Shown: piece by piece, positions 43,030 through 52,074 of the stretch | Layout of the letters: each line of letters begins with the position of its first letter | Numbering within the stretch: the first letter of the stretch is position 1 | Assembly (NCBI RefSeq): GCF_900112155.1 | Contig: NZ_FOKQ01000001.1 | Location: forward strand, 1 to 64,000 | Reading direction: 5' to 3' | Length of the DNA: 64,000 bases | Source of the DNA: Hominimerdicola alba | GTDB taxonomy: Bacteria > Bacillota > Clostridia > Oscillospirales > Ruminococcaceae | Made by a program: the position numbers and the translations under genes | The notes under the pieces: generated by a model | What the model was told of the DNA's origin: nothing | The model's database searches: none | Seen by the model: only the letters and a program-made list of their open reading frames with translations

Positions 43030-43968
43030 ATGGAGTACGTTACACTTAAAAATTCTGATCTCAAAGTTTCTCGCTTATGTATGGGTGGTTGTCCTATGGG
43101 CGGCTACGGTTGGGGCGATGTTCAGGAACAAGAATTGATTGATGCAGTTCATACTGCACTAGATAATGGTATAACAATTTTTGATACTGCTGATACATAT
43201 GGTCTTGGACAAAGTGAAAGAACACTAAGTAAAGCTTTGGGTAATAAGAGAAAAGACGTTATTATTGCGGATAAATTTGGTGTTAGAGCAGGCAACGGTC
43301 CAACGTATTATGATAACAGTCCACAATATATTAGAGAAGCATTAGAGCTTTCATTAAGAAACCTTAATACTGATTATATTGATCTTTATCAGATTCATTA
43401 CAGAGATAATAAAACTCCTTTGGGTGATGTTGTTGAGACACTCGATAGGTTAAAACAAGAAGGAAAGATCAGATACTATGGTCTTTCAAATATCCATGAA
43501 TCTGATTATGAAGAAATCAAGCCGTTCATCGGTAAATTTGTGAGTGTTCAGGATGAGTATAGTCTCGCCTGCAGAAAAAATGAAGAAGAACTTAAGGCTT
43601 TGAGTTCAGAGTTTCAAATATCGCCTTTAACATGGGGGAGTTTAGGCCAAGGTATTTTGTCAGGAAAATATGATAAGAACACTTCATTTGGCACGAATGA
43701 TAGGAGAAGCAGAGACATTTATGTGAATTTTCATGGAGAAAAACTAATGAAAAATCTTAACATTGTCGAAGCAATGAAACCTATTGCAGAAGCACACAAC
43801 AAACCCATCAGTGCGGTAGCTATAAGGTTTATCTTAGACTGGCTTAATGATTCTGTTGTTCTTGTAGGTGCTAAACGTCCATCACAGATATTAGGAAATA
43901 TTGAAGGTCTGGACTGGAATTTAACTGATGAAGAGCTAAAGATACTTGACGAAGTATCTGGAAATTGA
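43030..43968 (+). CDS. Aldo/keto reductase
   Basis: A 312-residue NAD(P)H-dependent reductase with a TIM-barrel layout. Visible motifs: GGCPMGGYGWGD, FDTADTYGLGQSERTLSKAL (catalytic Asp and Tyr), DYIDLYQIHYRD (catalytic His), YYGLSNIHESD, and LVGAKRPSQILGNIEG binding the cofactor near the C-terminus. In this cluster it probably reduces a sugar or a small keto compound made by the neighbouring transketolase or used by the aminotransferase. The stop lies 8 bases before the transketolase start. Confidence 0.85.
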   Translation: MEYVTLKNSDLKVSRLCMGGCPMGGYGWGDVQEQELIDAVHTALDNGITIFDTADTYGLGQSERTLSKALGNKRKDVIIADKFGVRAGNGPTYYDNSPQYIREALELSLRNLNTDYIDLYQIHYRDNKTPLGDVVETLDRLKQEGKIRYYGLSNIHESDYEEIKPFIGKFVSVQDEYSLACRKNEEELKALSSEFQISPLTWGSLGQGILSGKYDKNTSFGTNDRRSRDIYVNFHGEKLMKNLNIVEAMKPIAEAHNKPISAVAIRFILDWLNDSVVLVGAKRPSQILGNIEGLDWNLTDEELKILDEVSGN

Positions 43969-43976
43969 GGGATAAT

Positions 43977-44984
43977 ATGAAAAAAACAAGCGAACAGTTA
44001 GCCTGGTTAATCAGGAGACATGGTATTGAAATGACACATTTGTCTGGGGGAAGCCATATAGGTGCAATTATGTCTGTTGCCGATGTTGTGGCTGTTTTAT
44101 ATGCAGATGTAATGAAGTATAGACCGGAAGAACCTAAGTGGCAAGACAGAGATAGATTTATTCTTTCAAAAGGGCATGCAGGAGCGAGTATCTATGCAGC
44201 CTTAGCGGAGGAAGGTTTCTTCCCTGTTGAAGAACTTAAAACACATTACCAAAACGGAAGCCGTCTGTCAGGTCATGTGTCGCATCATCTTCCAGGTGTA
44301 GATTTTTCTACCGGTTCGCTTGGACATGGATTATCAGCTGCTGTAGGTATGGCATATGCAGCAAAGAAAGATAAAAATGAAAATCACAAAGTTTATGTTG
44401 TTCTTGGTGATGGTGAATGCAATGAAGGTTCTGTTTGGGAAGCAGCTCTCTTTGCAAATCACTTCAGGTTAAATAATCTTGTAGCAATAGTTGATCACAA
44501 CCATATGCAGAGTCTTGATTTTAATGAGAATACTCTTGAAATAGAAGATTTCGGAGCAAAATGGAAAGCTTTTGGATGGAATGTTGTTGAAATTAATGGC
44601 AATGATCACAACGAATTAAAAGCGGCTTTCAGATATGCAGATGAAAACTCTAAAATTGCTGAACATAAGCCTACAGTCATAATTGCAAATACAATAAAAG
44701 GCTATGGAATATCGTTTATGCAAAATGATATTCTTTGGCACTACAGATTTCCACATGATGGGTGGGAGTATGATACTGCTGTGAATGAACTGCATAAAGT
44801 TAAGCCAGATGGAATCATTGATCCTTATACGCCTAATGGTATTGAGAATCCAGTAATGCCGACGGAAGATGATGACATTGGTAATGATCATACATTTTCA
44901 TCAACATGGAATACAACGTATCCTGAAATAATGCGACGTGTTGAAGCTAAATCTGGAAGCGGCGAACGTGAGCATAAGCTGTAA
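43977..44984 (+). CDS. Transketolase, N-terminal subunit
   Basis: A 335-residue thiamine-diphosphate-binding half. The ATG at 43977 follows TTGAGGGAT. Motifs: SHIGAIMSVADVVAVLYAD, DRFILSKGHAGASIYAALAE, TGSLGHGLSAAVGMA, and the cofactor/Mg motif GDGECNEGSVWEAALFA followed by DHNHMQS. Split transketolases catalyse transfer of two-carbon units and recur in gene clusters for unusual sugars. It ends 10 bases before the C-terminal subunit, and the pair should form one enzyme. Confidence 0.9.
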   Translation: MKKTSEQLAWLIRRHGIEMTHLSGGSHIGAIMSVADVVAVLYADVMKYRPEEPKWQDRDRFILSKGHAGASIYAALAEEGFFPVEELKTHYQNGSRLSGHVSHHLPGVDFSTGSLGHGLSAAVGMAYAAKKDKNENHKVYVVLGDGECNEGSVWEAALFANHFRLNNLVAIVDHNHMQSLDFNENTLEIEDFGAKWKAFGWNVVEINGNDHNELKAAFRYADENSKIAEHKPTVIIANTIKGYGISFMQNDILWHYRFPHDGWEYDTAVNELHKVKPDGIIDPYTPNGIENPVMPTEDDDIGNDHTFSSTWNTTYPEIMRRVEAKSGSGEREHKL

Positions 44985-44994
44985 GGAGGTTGCT

Positions 44995-45933
44995 ATGAGA
45001 GATACATTTGTTAAAACCTTAGTACAGCTTGCTAAGGAAGATAAAAATATAGAGCTTGTAACTGGTGACCTTGGATTTGGTGTATTAAAACCTTTTTGGG
45101 AACAGTGTCCAGATCAGTTCACCAATGCAGGCATCGCCGAACAAAACATGACATCTGTGGCAGCTGGAATGGCTCTTGAAGGAAAGAACGTTTTTACTTA
45201 CAGTATAGGCAATTTCCCGACACTCCGTTGCTTAGAACAGATTAGAAATGATTGTGCATATCATAATGCTAATGTAAAAGTTGTATGTATCGGCGGAGGG
45301 TTTGTATATGGTTCACTTGGAATGAGCCATCAAGCGACTGAGGATCTAGCTATTCTAAGAGCATTACCTAATGTTGTTGTAATGGCACCAGCTGATCTCG
45401 TTGAAGCCGAAGAATGTACAAAGGCTTTGGCAAATTATAACGGAACAGCGTATCTTCGTCTTGGACGCGGTGGAGAAAAACGTATTCATGATCGTATTGA
45501 TAATTTCCAGATTGGAAAGGCGATAAAGGTTCATGATGGAGAAAAGATTGCTATTTTTTCGACTGGTGCGATCTTTGAGGAAGTAACCGCTGCTTATGAT
45601 GAGTTGAGAGATAAAGGATATAATCCTGCAGTTTATACATTCCCGACTGTAAAACCTATTGACAAAGAAACGATTGAAAAAATCAGCATGGAATATGATT
45701 TACTTGTCACCGTTGAAGAGCATAACATTGTAGCAGGATTTGGATCTGCTGTTGCTGAGGTTATGGCTGAAATGAATGATAAGAAAGCAAAACTATTACG
45801 TATTGGTCTTAACGATGAGTATAGCATTCGTGTTGGCAATCAAAAGTATTTAAGGCAGCAGTATGGTATGGATAGCACTAGTATTGTTAATAAAATACAA
45901 GATGCTATGCAGGAATTACAGAATAATCAATAA
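44995..45933 (+). CDS. Transketolase, C-terminal subunit
   Basis: A 312-residue partner of the preceding gene. I place the start at ATG 44995 behind AAGGAGG, giving MRDTFVKTLVQLAKEDKNIE. Motifs: LVTGDLGFGVLKPF, FTNAGIAEQNMTSVAAGMAL (catalytic Glu in GIAEQ), GLGMSHQATEDLAILRALP-like GSLGMSHQATEDLA, and the C-terminal VTVEEHNIVAGFGSAVAEVM. The complete pyrimidine and C-terminal domains are present, so with its neighbour it makes a full-length transketolase. Confidence 0.9.
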   Translation: MRDTFVKTLVQLAKEDKNIELVTGDLGFGVLKPFWEQCPDQFTNAGIAEQNMTSVAAGMALEGKNVFTYSIGNFPTLRCLEQIRNDCAYHNANVKVVCIGGGFVYGSLGMSHQATEDLAILRALPNVVVMAPADLVEAEECTKALANYNGTAYLRLGRGGEKRIHDRIDNFQIGKAIKVHDGEKIAIFSTGAIFEEVTAAYDELRDKGYNPAVYTFPTVKPIDKETIEKISMEYDLLVTVEEHNIVAGFGSAVAEVMAEMNDKKAKLLRIGLNDEYSIRVGNQKYLRQQYGMDSTSIVNKIQDAMQELQNNQ

Positions 45934-45948
45934 TACGGAAGGATAATA

Positions 45949-47160
45949 ATGCATAAAGTTGTATTTGTTACTGGCACAATAAGAGGAACATCTTCATGGC
46001 CGTATTTATTTGCTAAAGGTTTATCTGAATCGGGAATTGATGTTACTGTTATAAGCGGATATGCCAATATTAATGTATCAGATGAATACAGAGAACATCA
46101 ATTATCGCATCCAAAGGAAAAAATTTCACCTTCTTTTAAGATAATTAGAGTTGGCTCAAGAAAAAAAGATCCGACATCGCTTGCAGCTCGTGGAATTAAA
46201 TATGTTCATTTAACTGCAGCTATTTATCGTGAGCTAAAAAAACATAAAGCAGATTGTTATTTATTCTATAGTACACCGCCTTTTCTTGGTTTGATTGGAA
46301 GAAAGCTCGCAAAAAAAGGTAATAGAACAATTTATATTGCACAGGATCTTTTCCCAGACAGTCTTTTCTCAATAAAACCTAATATAGAAAAAACATTTAT
46401 TGGTTTAATTTTGAGAAAAATGGAAAAATACATATATGATGGCAATACGAAAATTATCACCATATCGAAAACAATGGCTGATCAAATCAAATCCAATAAG
46501 ACTAATAAGAAAAATGTAAATGTTATTTATAACTGGGCTGATGTGGATAAACTTCATCACGTAGAAAGAAAAGATAATAAACTATTTGACGAGTTTGAAA
46601 TCAGTAGAGACAAGTTTATTATCTCTTATGCAGGAAGTTTAGGTCCTTTGCAAAAAATAGATATATTGATAGATGCAGCAAAAGAATTACAAGATTATTC
46701 AGATATCGAGTTTGTAATATTTGGCAGAGGTATTTGTCATGATGATATCCTAAAAAAAATACAAAATGAGGGAATACAAAACGTTAAACTTTTGCCTCTT
46801 CAACCTCCTGAAAGAATATCAGAAGTGTATAGTTTTGGTGATATTGAATATGTTAGTGTCGGTCAAGGCGTTATGAAAATGGCTTGTCCTCATAAAATAT
46901 TTGACATATTTGCAGCAGGTAGTCCAATTTTGACGGCAATTGATAAGAATACCGATATAGCTGATTTGATAATGAATAATGATTTGGGATTAGTTGTGTC
47001 ACCAAAAGTTAAAGAAATAAATGATGCAGTTTTAGAAATCTATAGAAATAAAGACTATCTTGCTCAAAAAGGGAAAAAAACAAGAATGCTTGCGGAGAAG
47101 ATAGGCTATAAAATGCAAATAGATAAATATAACAAAATTATCTCTGACGTAATAGGTTGA
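45949..47160 (+). CDS. Glycosyltransferase family 4-type (WbuB-like)
   Basis: A 403-residue GT-B transferase. The N-terminal domain opens KVVFVTGTIRGTSSWPYLFA and has YIAQDLFPDSLFSI. The C-terminal donor domain has IISYAGSLGPLQKIDILIDA, VIFGRG and PHKIFDIFAAGSPILTAID. The layout and the 'QDLFPDSL' block resemble WbuB-type transferases of O-antigen clusters, which often use amino sugars such as FucNAc. That specificity is inference. ATG follows GGAAGGA. Confidence 0.82.
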   Translation: MHKVVFVTGTIRGTSSWPYLFAKGLSESGIDVTVISGYANINVSDEYREHQLSHPKEKISPSFKIIRVGSRKKDPTSLAARGIKYVHLTAAIYRELKKHKADCYLFYSTPPFLGLIGRKLAKKGNRTIYIAQDLFPDSLFSIKPNIEKTFIGLILRKMEKYIYDGNTKIITISKTMADQIKSNKTNKKNVNVIYNWADVDKLHHVERKDNKLFDEFEISRDKFIISYAGSLGPLQKIDILIDAAKELQDYSDIEFVIFGRGICHDDILKKIQNEGIQNVKLLPLQPPERISEVYSFGDIEYVSVGQGVMKMACPHKIFDIFAAGSPILTAIDKNTDIADLIMNNDLGLVVSPKVKEINDAVLEIYRNKDYLAQKGKKTRMLAEKIGYKMQIDKYNKIISDVIG

Positions 47161-47169
47161 AGGAAAATG

Positions 47170-47931
47170 ATGGAAATGAAAAAAAACGAGTATGGACTAC
47201 AATCAGTTCACGAGGATTTGCTTGAATTATTAAAATGTTTTGATAGTATTTGCAGGAAAAATAAAATAGATTATTCATTGTATGCCGGAACTCTTCTTGG
47301 TGCGGTAAGAGAGAAAGGATTTATTCCTTGGGATGACGATGCTGACGTAATTATGGTATATCGCGAGTACGTTAAGCTAGCAAGGGTAATGAAAAATAAT
47401 GATAAGTACTATATTGATACTACCGATGCGTGGGTTCCTCGTTTTAGAAGAAGAAATGAAAAAAACGGTGCATTTATTGATTTGTTTTGGTTGTCAAATG
47501 CACCTGAGAATACAGTCAGCTTTCAGATTAAGATAAGCGAATTAAAAATACTTCAAGGAATGCTAAAAAAGTATAAATCTGAAAAGGAAATCTCTAAATT
47601 ATATCAAGTAATGTTATGGGGTACTAGAATTATAGGGTCCTTGTTTTCAAGATCATCCTTGCTAAAAAAGTATAGGACGATTTCTCTTCGAAATGAAAGA
47701 CAACAATCATCTATGTATTCTATACCCAATGCAGCATTTTCATATTTGAAGTACAGATTTGATAAAAAAACAATTGGAAATAAGTATACAGATATAATTT
47801 TTGAAGATCAATTATTAAGAACATTTACAAGTTGGGATTATATTTTAAAGACTGTATATGGAACAGATTATATGACCCCTCCTAGTCAAAAATATAGAGT
47901 GCGTTCACATGCCAATCAAATGAATTCATGA
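47170..47931 (+). CDS. LicD family phosphotransferase
   Basis: About 253 residues. Several in-frame ATGs cluster at 47167-47178; I choose 47170, 5 bases after AGGA. The LicD signature is clear: YSLYAGTLLGAVREKGFIPW followed by DDDADVIM, with the metal-binding Asp cluster, then AFIDLFWLSNAPE. LicD proteins move a phospho-alcohol such as phosphocholine from a CDP donor to a glycan. No choline uptake or kinase gene is nearby, but a cytidylyltransferase domain is (49545), so a different CDP-activated group may be used. Confidence 0.88.
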   Translation: MEMKKNEYGLQSVHEDLLELLKCFDSICRKNKIDYSLYAGTLLGAVREKGFIPWDDDADVIMVYREYVKLARVMKNNDKYYIDTTDAWVPRFRRRNEKNGAFIDLFWLSNAPENTVSFQIKISELKILQGMLKKYKSEKEISKLYQVMLWGTRIIGSLFSRSSLLKKYRTISLRNERQQSSMYSIPNAAFSYLKYRFDKKTIGNKYTDIIFEDQLLRTFTSWDYILKTVYGTDYMTPPSQKYRVRSHANQMNS

Positions 47932-47944
47932 TTTGAGGTTAAGT

Positions 47945-48439
47945 ATGATAAAACTAGAACAATTGTCAATAAAAGATGATTATAAAGTATATGAAATGCT
48001 TCAAAGAATAGGTTCGTGTGAAAATGAATTTAAAAATACAGCACATGGTATTTCTTACGAAGAATATTTAGAATGGTTAAAAATACAGGATGATTGGTCA
48101 AGAGGAGAGAATCTTCCGAAAGATTATGTTCCGCAAACTATATTCTGGTTGTTTGACGATGATGTCCCTGTAGGATTCGGAAAAATTCGCCACAGATTAA
48201 CCAATTATTCAAGAGAAATCGGTGGAAATATAGGTTATGCAATCGACCCATATTATAGAGGTAAAGGGTATGCAACCAAATTACTGGCTCTTTTGATAGA
48301 TAAAGCAAAAGAATTAAAGGTTAATGAAATACTGCTTAGTGTTGAAAAATACAATCCTGCTTCCAAAAATGTTATTGAAAAAAACGGTGGAAAGATGATT
48401 AGTGAAAATGAGTATAGATGGTATTTTTCGTTTGATTAG
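47945..48439 (+). CDS. GNAT family N-acetyltransferase
   Basis: A 164-residue acetyltransferase with start at ATG 47945 behind TTGAGG. Core motifs: VPVGFGKIRHRLTN, GGNIGYAIDPYYRGKGYATK (acetyl-CoA loop, R/Q-x-x-G-x-G/A form RGKGYA), and ILLSVEKYNPASKNVIEKNG. In this cluster it probably acetylates an amino group on a glycan precursor, possibly the product of the following aminotransferase. Confidence 0.87.
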   Translation: MIKLEQLSIKDDYKVYEMLQRIGSCENEFKNTAHGISYEEYLEWLKIQDDWSRGENLPKDYVPQTIFWLFDDDVPVGFGKIRHRLTNYSREIGGNIGYAIDPYYRGKGYATKLLALLIDKAKELKVNEILLSVEKYNPASKNVIEKNGGKMISENEYRWYFSFD

Positions 48440-48473
48440 TGAGAAGAGCTAATCCATAGAAAGGACTATGATT

Positions 48474-49532
48474 ATGTATTATCTGAATAATAGGGTTGAA
48501 TCATTGTATAGAATATTCGATCAAAATGAAAGAAAAGATTATCTTCGATTGGATCTTAATGAAAACCCTGGTGGATTACCGCAGGAATTTATTGATGAAG
48601 TGCTATCTGGCGTTGATTCTTCTTTTATTGCACAGTATCCTGAAACGCTACACTTTACTGAGATTCTTGCAAAACATTTGGAAACAGATATTTCTCACCT
48701 TTGTCTTGTAAATGGTTCTGCTGAGGGTATTAGATATATAATTCAAGCATTTACTTCTGAAGGTGGACGAATCGTTGGTGTTGTTCCATCATATTTTATG
48801 TTTCAAGTTTATTCTGAAATGTATGGACGAAATTTTGTGAAAGTACCATACAATGAAGATTTAAGTATGGATGTGGATAACATAATCAAAGAAATGACAG
48901 AGGATACACAGCTATTAATACTGTTGAATCCGAATAATCCGATGGGAAATGTTTATTCAGCTGATGAGTTTGAAAGGATTTTAAAGGTTGCAAAGAATAA
49001 GCAAATTACGTTATTAGTAGATGAAGCTTATCACTACTTTTATCCTAAAACCTTTATTAAATATGCACTTAGTGATGAACACATTTTTGTAACTCGTACT
49101 TTTTCAAAATTGTTTTCTATGGCTGGTTGTCGATTGGGTTATGTTGTAGGATGGCCTGAAGGAGTAAAAATGGTTCAAAAACTTTGTACACCCCACAACA
49201 CAAATGCTTTTGCAATGCGATTTGCCGAAGCGATTCTTGAATCTCCATATATGTTAAAAGAGCTTATCAGTAAGTTTGAAGAGGGACGCAATTATTTGAT
49301 TAGTGAATTAGATAAGAATGAATATCCACATAAGGGGGAAGCTGGAAATTTCATTTTTATCAAGCCTAAAACTGATTCCCAGTTGATAGTTGATCGTATG
49401 AAAAATGAAAAGAGAATTCTAATTAAGACATATTCAAATGTTGGAGAGTTCGGTGATTGTTTAAGGGTATCAATAGGTGAAAAAAAATACATGAAAAAAT
49501 TCTTGGATGCTCTTTATGAAATTGATAAATAG
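48474..49532 (+). CDS. PLP aminotransferase, HisC/CobD-like
   Basis: About 352 residues; ATG 48474 is 8 bases after AAGGA, better spaced than ATG 48468. A fold-type I aminotransferase: LRLDLNENPGGLP (HisC-type opening), LVNGSAEGIRYIIQAF, LILLNPNNPMGNVYS, TLLVDEAYHYFYP (Asp to the PLP ring nitrogen), and the Schiff-base lysine in TRTFSKLFSMAGCRLGYVVG. The C-terminus has CLRVSIGEKKYM with the carboxylate/phosphate-binding Arg. Histidine biosynthesis genes are absent, so it probably aminates a phosphorylated or short keto compound in the polysaccharide pathway. Confidence 0.85.
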   Translation: MYYLNNRVESLYRIFDQNERKDYLRLDLNENPGGLPQEFIDEVLSGVDSSFIAQYPETLHFTEILAKHLETDISHLCLVNGSAEGIRYIIQAFTSEGGRIVGVVPSYFMFQVYSEMYGRNFVKVPYNEDLSMDVDNIIKEMTEDTQLLILLNPNNPMGNVYSADEFERILKVAKNKQITLLVDEAYHYFYPKTFIKYALSDEHIFVTRTFSKLFSMAGCRLGYVVGWPEGVKMVQKLCTPHNTNAFAMRFAEAILESPYMLKELISKFEEGRNYLISELDKNEYPHKGEAGNFIFIKPKTDSQLIVDRMKNEKRILIKTYSNVGEFGDCLRVSIGEKKYMKKFLDALYEIDK

Positions 49533-49544
49533 TGGAGATTTACT

Positions 49545-50864
49545 ATGGTAAAGGTAATTACATATGGTACATATGATTTACTTCATTATGGTCATATTAG
49601 ATTATTAGAAAGAGCAAAAGCTTTAGGTGATTATTTAATTGTAGGAGTAACATCAGATGATTATGATAAAACTCGTGGTAAAATCAATAATCAACAGTCT
49701 TTGATGGAACGAGTAGCAGCAGTAAAAGCAACTGGAATTGCAGATGAAGTTATAGTTGAAGAATACGAAGGTCAAAAAATTGACGATATAAGAAGATATG
49801 GAATTGATATCTTTACTGTTGGATCTGACTGGACTGGATATTTTGACTATCTAAATGAATATTGTGAAGTTGTTTATTTGTCAAGAACAAAAGGTATATC
49901 TAGTACAGAAATAAGATCATCAGTTTCTAAAGTAAAATTGGGGTTAGTTGGTTACTCTTCATTTTTAAATAAGTTTTATAGAGAGAGTAAGTATGTAAAC
50001 TCTATTGAAATAATAGGACTTTGTTCTTCTGATCTTTCGAAACTTAAAGAAATTGTTAATGATATCGAACTTATAACTGATGATTATGAAAAATTGTTAG
50101 ATAATGTTGATGCTGTATATATCCATTCTCATCCAAAAAATCATTTTGACCAATGTAAAGAAGCACTTGAACATAGAAAACACGTTATTTGTGAAAGTCC
50201 TTTAGCACTAACCGAAGAGCAATGTGAAAAATTATTAAATTTGGCGGACAAACAAAAATGTGTTCTTATGGAAGGAAATAGAACCGCATATTTAACAGCA
50301 TATTCAAGATTGTTACTATTACTGAAAGCTGGCAAAATTGGGGAAATAGCTTCAGTAGACGCAACATGTACAAGTTTAAGTACTTTTGAAAACTATGGTG
50401 ACAAAAGTTTGAAGTGGGGATCATTAGAAGCATGGGGAGCAACTGCATTGCTTCCTGTATTTCAGATTCTTGGTACAGATTATAATTCTGTAGATGTATT
50501 TTCGATTCCTTTTAAAGATTATCCATATTTGGATGGCTTTACAAAGCTAAACTTTTTATATAAAAATTCAACTGCTACTGTAAAAGTTGGTATGAATATA
50601 AAATCTGAAAGCGAATTAATAGTATCTGGAACGAAAGGATATGCTTATATCCCTGCGCCTTGGTGGAAAACAGATTATTTTGAATTAAGATATGAGAATT
50701 CTGCTGAAAACAAAAGATATTTTTATCCCGTTGAAGGCGAAGGAATTCGTTATGAATTAGTACAGTTATCAACTGCAATTCGTGGTGGTAAACCTGATTA
50801 TTATATAGGGAGAGATGTAACAAAATGTATTGCTAAAACATTTAATCAAGCAGAGGATAGTTGA
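49545..50864 (+). CDS. Cytidylyltransferase fused to a Gfo/Idh/MocA-like oxidoreductase
   Basis: A 439-residue fusion. Residues about 1-130 are a TagD-type glycerol-3-phosphate cytidylyltransferase: TYGTYDLLHYGHIRLLERAK (HxGH), VGVTSDDYDKTRGK, and RTKGISSTEIRSS. Residues about 132-439 have the Gfo/Idh/MocA layout, but the dinucleotide loop reads LGLVGYSSFLNKFY instead of GxGxxG, and the usual EKP appears as ESP in ICESPLALTEEQ. The cytidylyltransferase half looks intact; the reductase half may bind a cofactor unusually or be structural. It would supply a CDP-linked group to LicD (inference). ATG follows GGAG by 8 bases. Confidence 0.85.
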   Translation: MVKVITYGTYDLLHYGHIRLLERAKALGDYLIVGVTSDDYDKTRGKINNQQSLMERVAAVKATGIADEVIVEEYEGQKIDDIRRYGIDIFTVGSDWTGYFDYLNEYCEVVYLSRTKGISSTEIRSSVSKVKLGLVGYSSFLNKFYRESKYVNSIEIIGLCSSDLSKLKEIVNDIELITDDYEKLLDNVDAVYIHSHPKNHFDQCKEALEHRKHVICESPLALTEEQCEKLLNLADKQKCVLMEGNRTAYLTAYSRLLLLLKAGKIGEIASVDATCTSLSTFENYGDKSLKWGSLEAWGATALLPVFQILGTDYNSVDVFSIPFKDYPYLDGFTKLNFLYKNSTATVKVGMNIKSESELIVSGTKGYAYIPAPWWKTDYFELRYENSAENKRYFYPVEGEGIRYELVQLSTAIRGGKPDYYIGRDVTKCIAKTFNQAEDS

Positions 50865-50956
50865 ACAGTTGTCAAATAAGTTATTATTCATTCTGAAGTG
50901 CGAATCGCATTAATGATTTATTTTATTTACTATACACTAGAAAAGGGAGAATCATA

Positions 50957-52036
50957 ATGAAAGTAGTCATATACGATGTTTCTGCAGAGGATAAGGGAGG
51001 ATTATTTGTTCTAAATGATTTATATAGTAGTATAATAAAAAATAATGATGATATAGAATGGCATTTGTTCGTATCAAGTAAAGAATTTAAATCTTGTAAT
51101 AACATTATTGTACATTATTTTCCCAAAATGAGTATGGTTAAACGGTTATTATTTGAACAAATTCTCATTAATAAAGAAGTAAACAAGATTTCGCCTGATT
51201 ATGTACTTTCATTACAAAACATCCCTCTTATTTTTTCTAAATATAGACAACTTGTTTATTTGCATCAATCATTACAGTATTGTCCAGTTAGGTTTTCTTT
51301 TTTTCGTAGGAGTGAAAGAAGTCTTGCAATAAGACAACATATCATATGTAATATTTATCGTTTGTGTCTTTTAAGAGCAGATCATATTTATGTTCAAACT
51401 GATTGGATAAAGAAAGCTACAAGGAAATGGCTGAGCATAAATGAGAAAAAAATTTCAGTTGTTCCTATAACTATTTCCAAAAATGATGTTCCGGATTTGG
51501 AATATATTGGAATGAATAGCAGATGTTTTTTTTATCCTGCGCGAGCGCAGCAGTACAAAAATCATTCAGTAGTTATTGAGGCTGTGAAAATTCTAAAAAA
51601 ATCAGGCATTAAGGACTTTGAGGTAGTTTTTACGATTGATCCTACGATCAACGAATATGCAAGTGAATTGCAAAAAAAAGCTACTCAGCTCCCAATAAAG
51701 TTTGTTGGAGATCTACCGTATGAACAAGTACTAGAAAAGTATAGTAGAAGTATATTGATTTTTCCTTCATATTTAGAAACATGTGGACTTCCGCTTGTTG
51801 AAGCAAGAGTGATGAATTGTGTTATTATTGCATCAAATTTGCCATTCTCGCACGAAGCCCTAGCCGGTTATTCAAATGCACTTTTCTTTAACTATAACAA
51901 TGCTAGAGATTTAGCCAATCATATGAGGAAAATTCTTAATAAGGGTTATTCTTATAATAAAAATAATTGTAAATCATTTCATAAAACACAATCATTATAT
52001 TCTCAGCTCGTAGTTGATATTAATCATAATGTTTGA
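50957..52036 (+). CDS. Glycosyltransferase family 4-type
   Basis: A 359-residue GT-B transferase. N-terminal half: VVIYDVSAEDKGGLFVLNDL, YVLSLQNIPLIFSKYRQLVY and LHQSLQY. C-terminal half: FFYPARAQQYKNHSVVIEAV, FVGDLPYEQVLEKYSRSILI, FPSYLETCGLPLVEARVMNC, the last being the donor-binding E-x7-E type motif. Soluble, AT-rich codon use like its neighbours. Sugar unknown. ATG follows AAAAGGGAG. Confidence 0.82.
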   Translation: MKVVIYDVSAEDKGGLFVLNDLYSSIIKNNDDIEWHLFVSSKEFKSCNNIIVHYFPKMSMVKRLLFEQILINKEVNKISPDYVLSLQNIPLIFSKYRQLVYLHQSLQYCPVRFSFFRRSERSLAIRQHIICNIYRLCLLRADHIYVQTDWIKKATRKWLSINEKKISVVPITISKNDVPDLEYIGMNSRCFFYPARAQQYKNHSVVIEAVKILKKSGIKDFEVVFTIDPTINEYASELQKKATQLPIKFVGDLPYEQVLEKYSRSILIFPSYLETCGLPLVEARVMNCVIIASNLPFSHEALAGYSNALFFNYNNARDLANHMRKILNKGYSYNKNNCKSFHKTQSLYSQLVVDINHNV

Positions 52037-52074
52037 GAATGCTTAATATAATATTTGTTTTTTAGGTGGTATAA

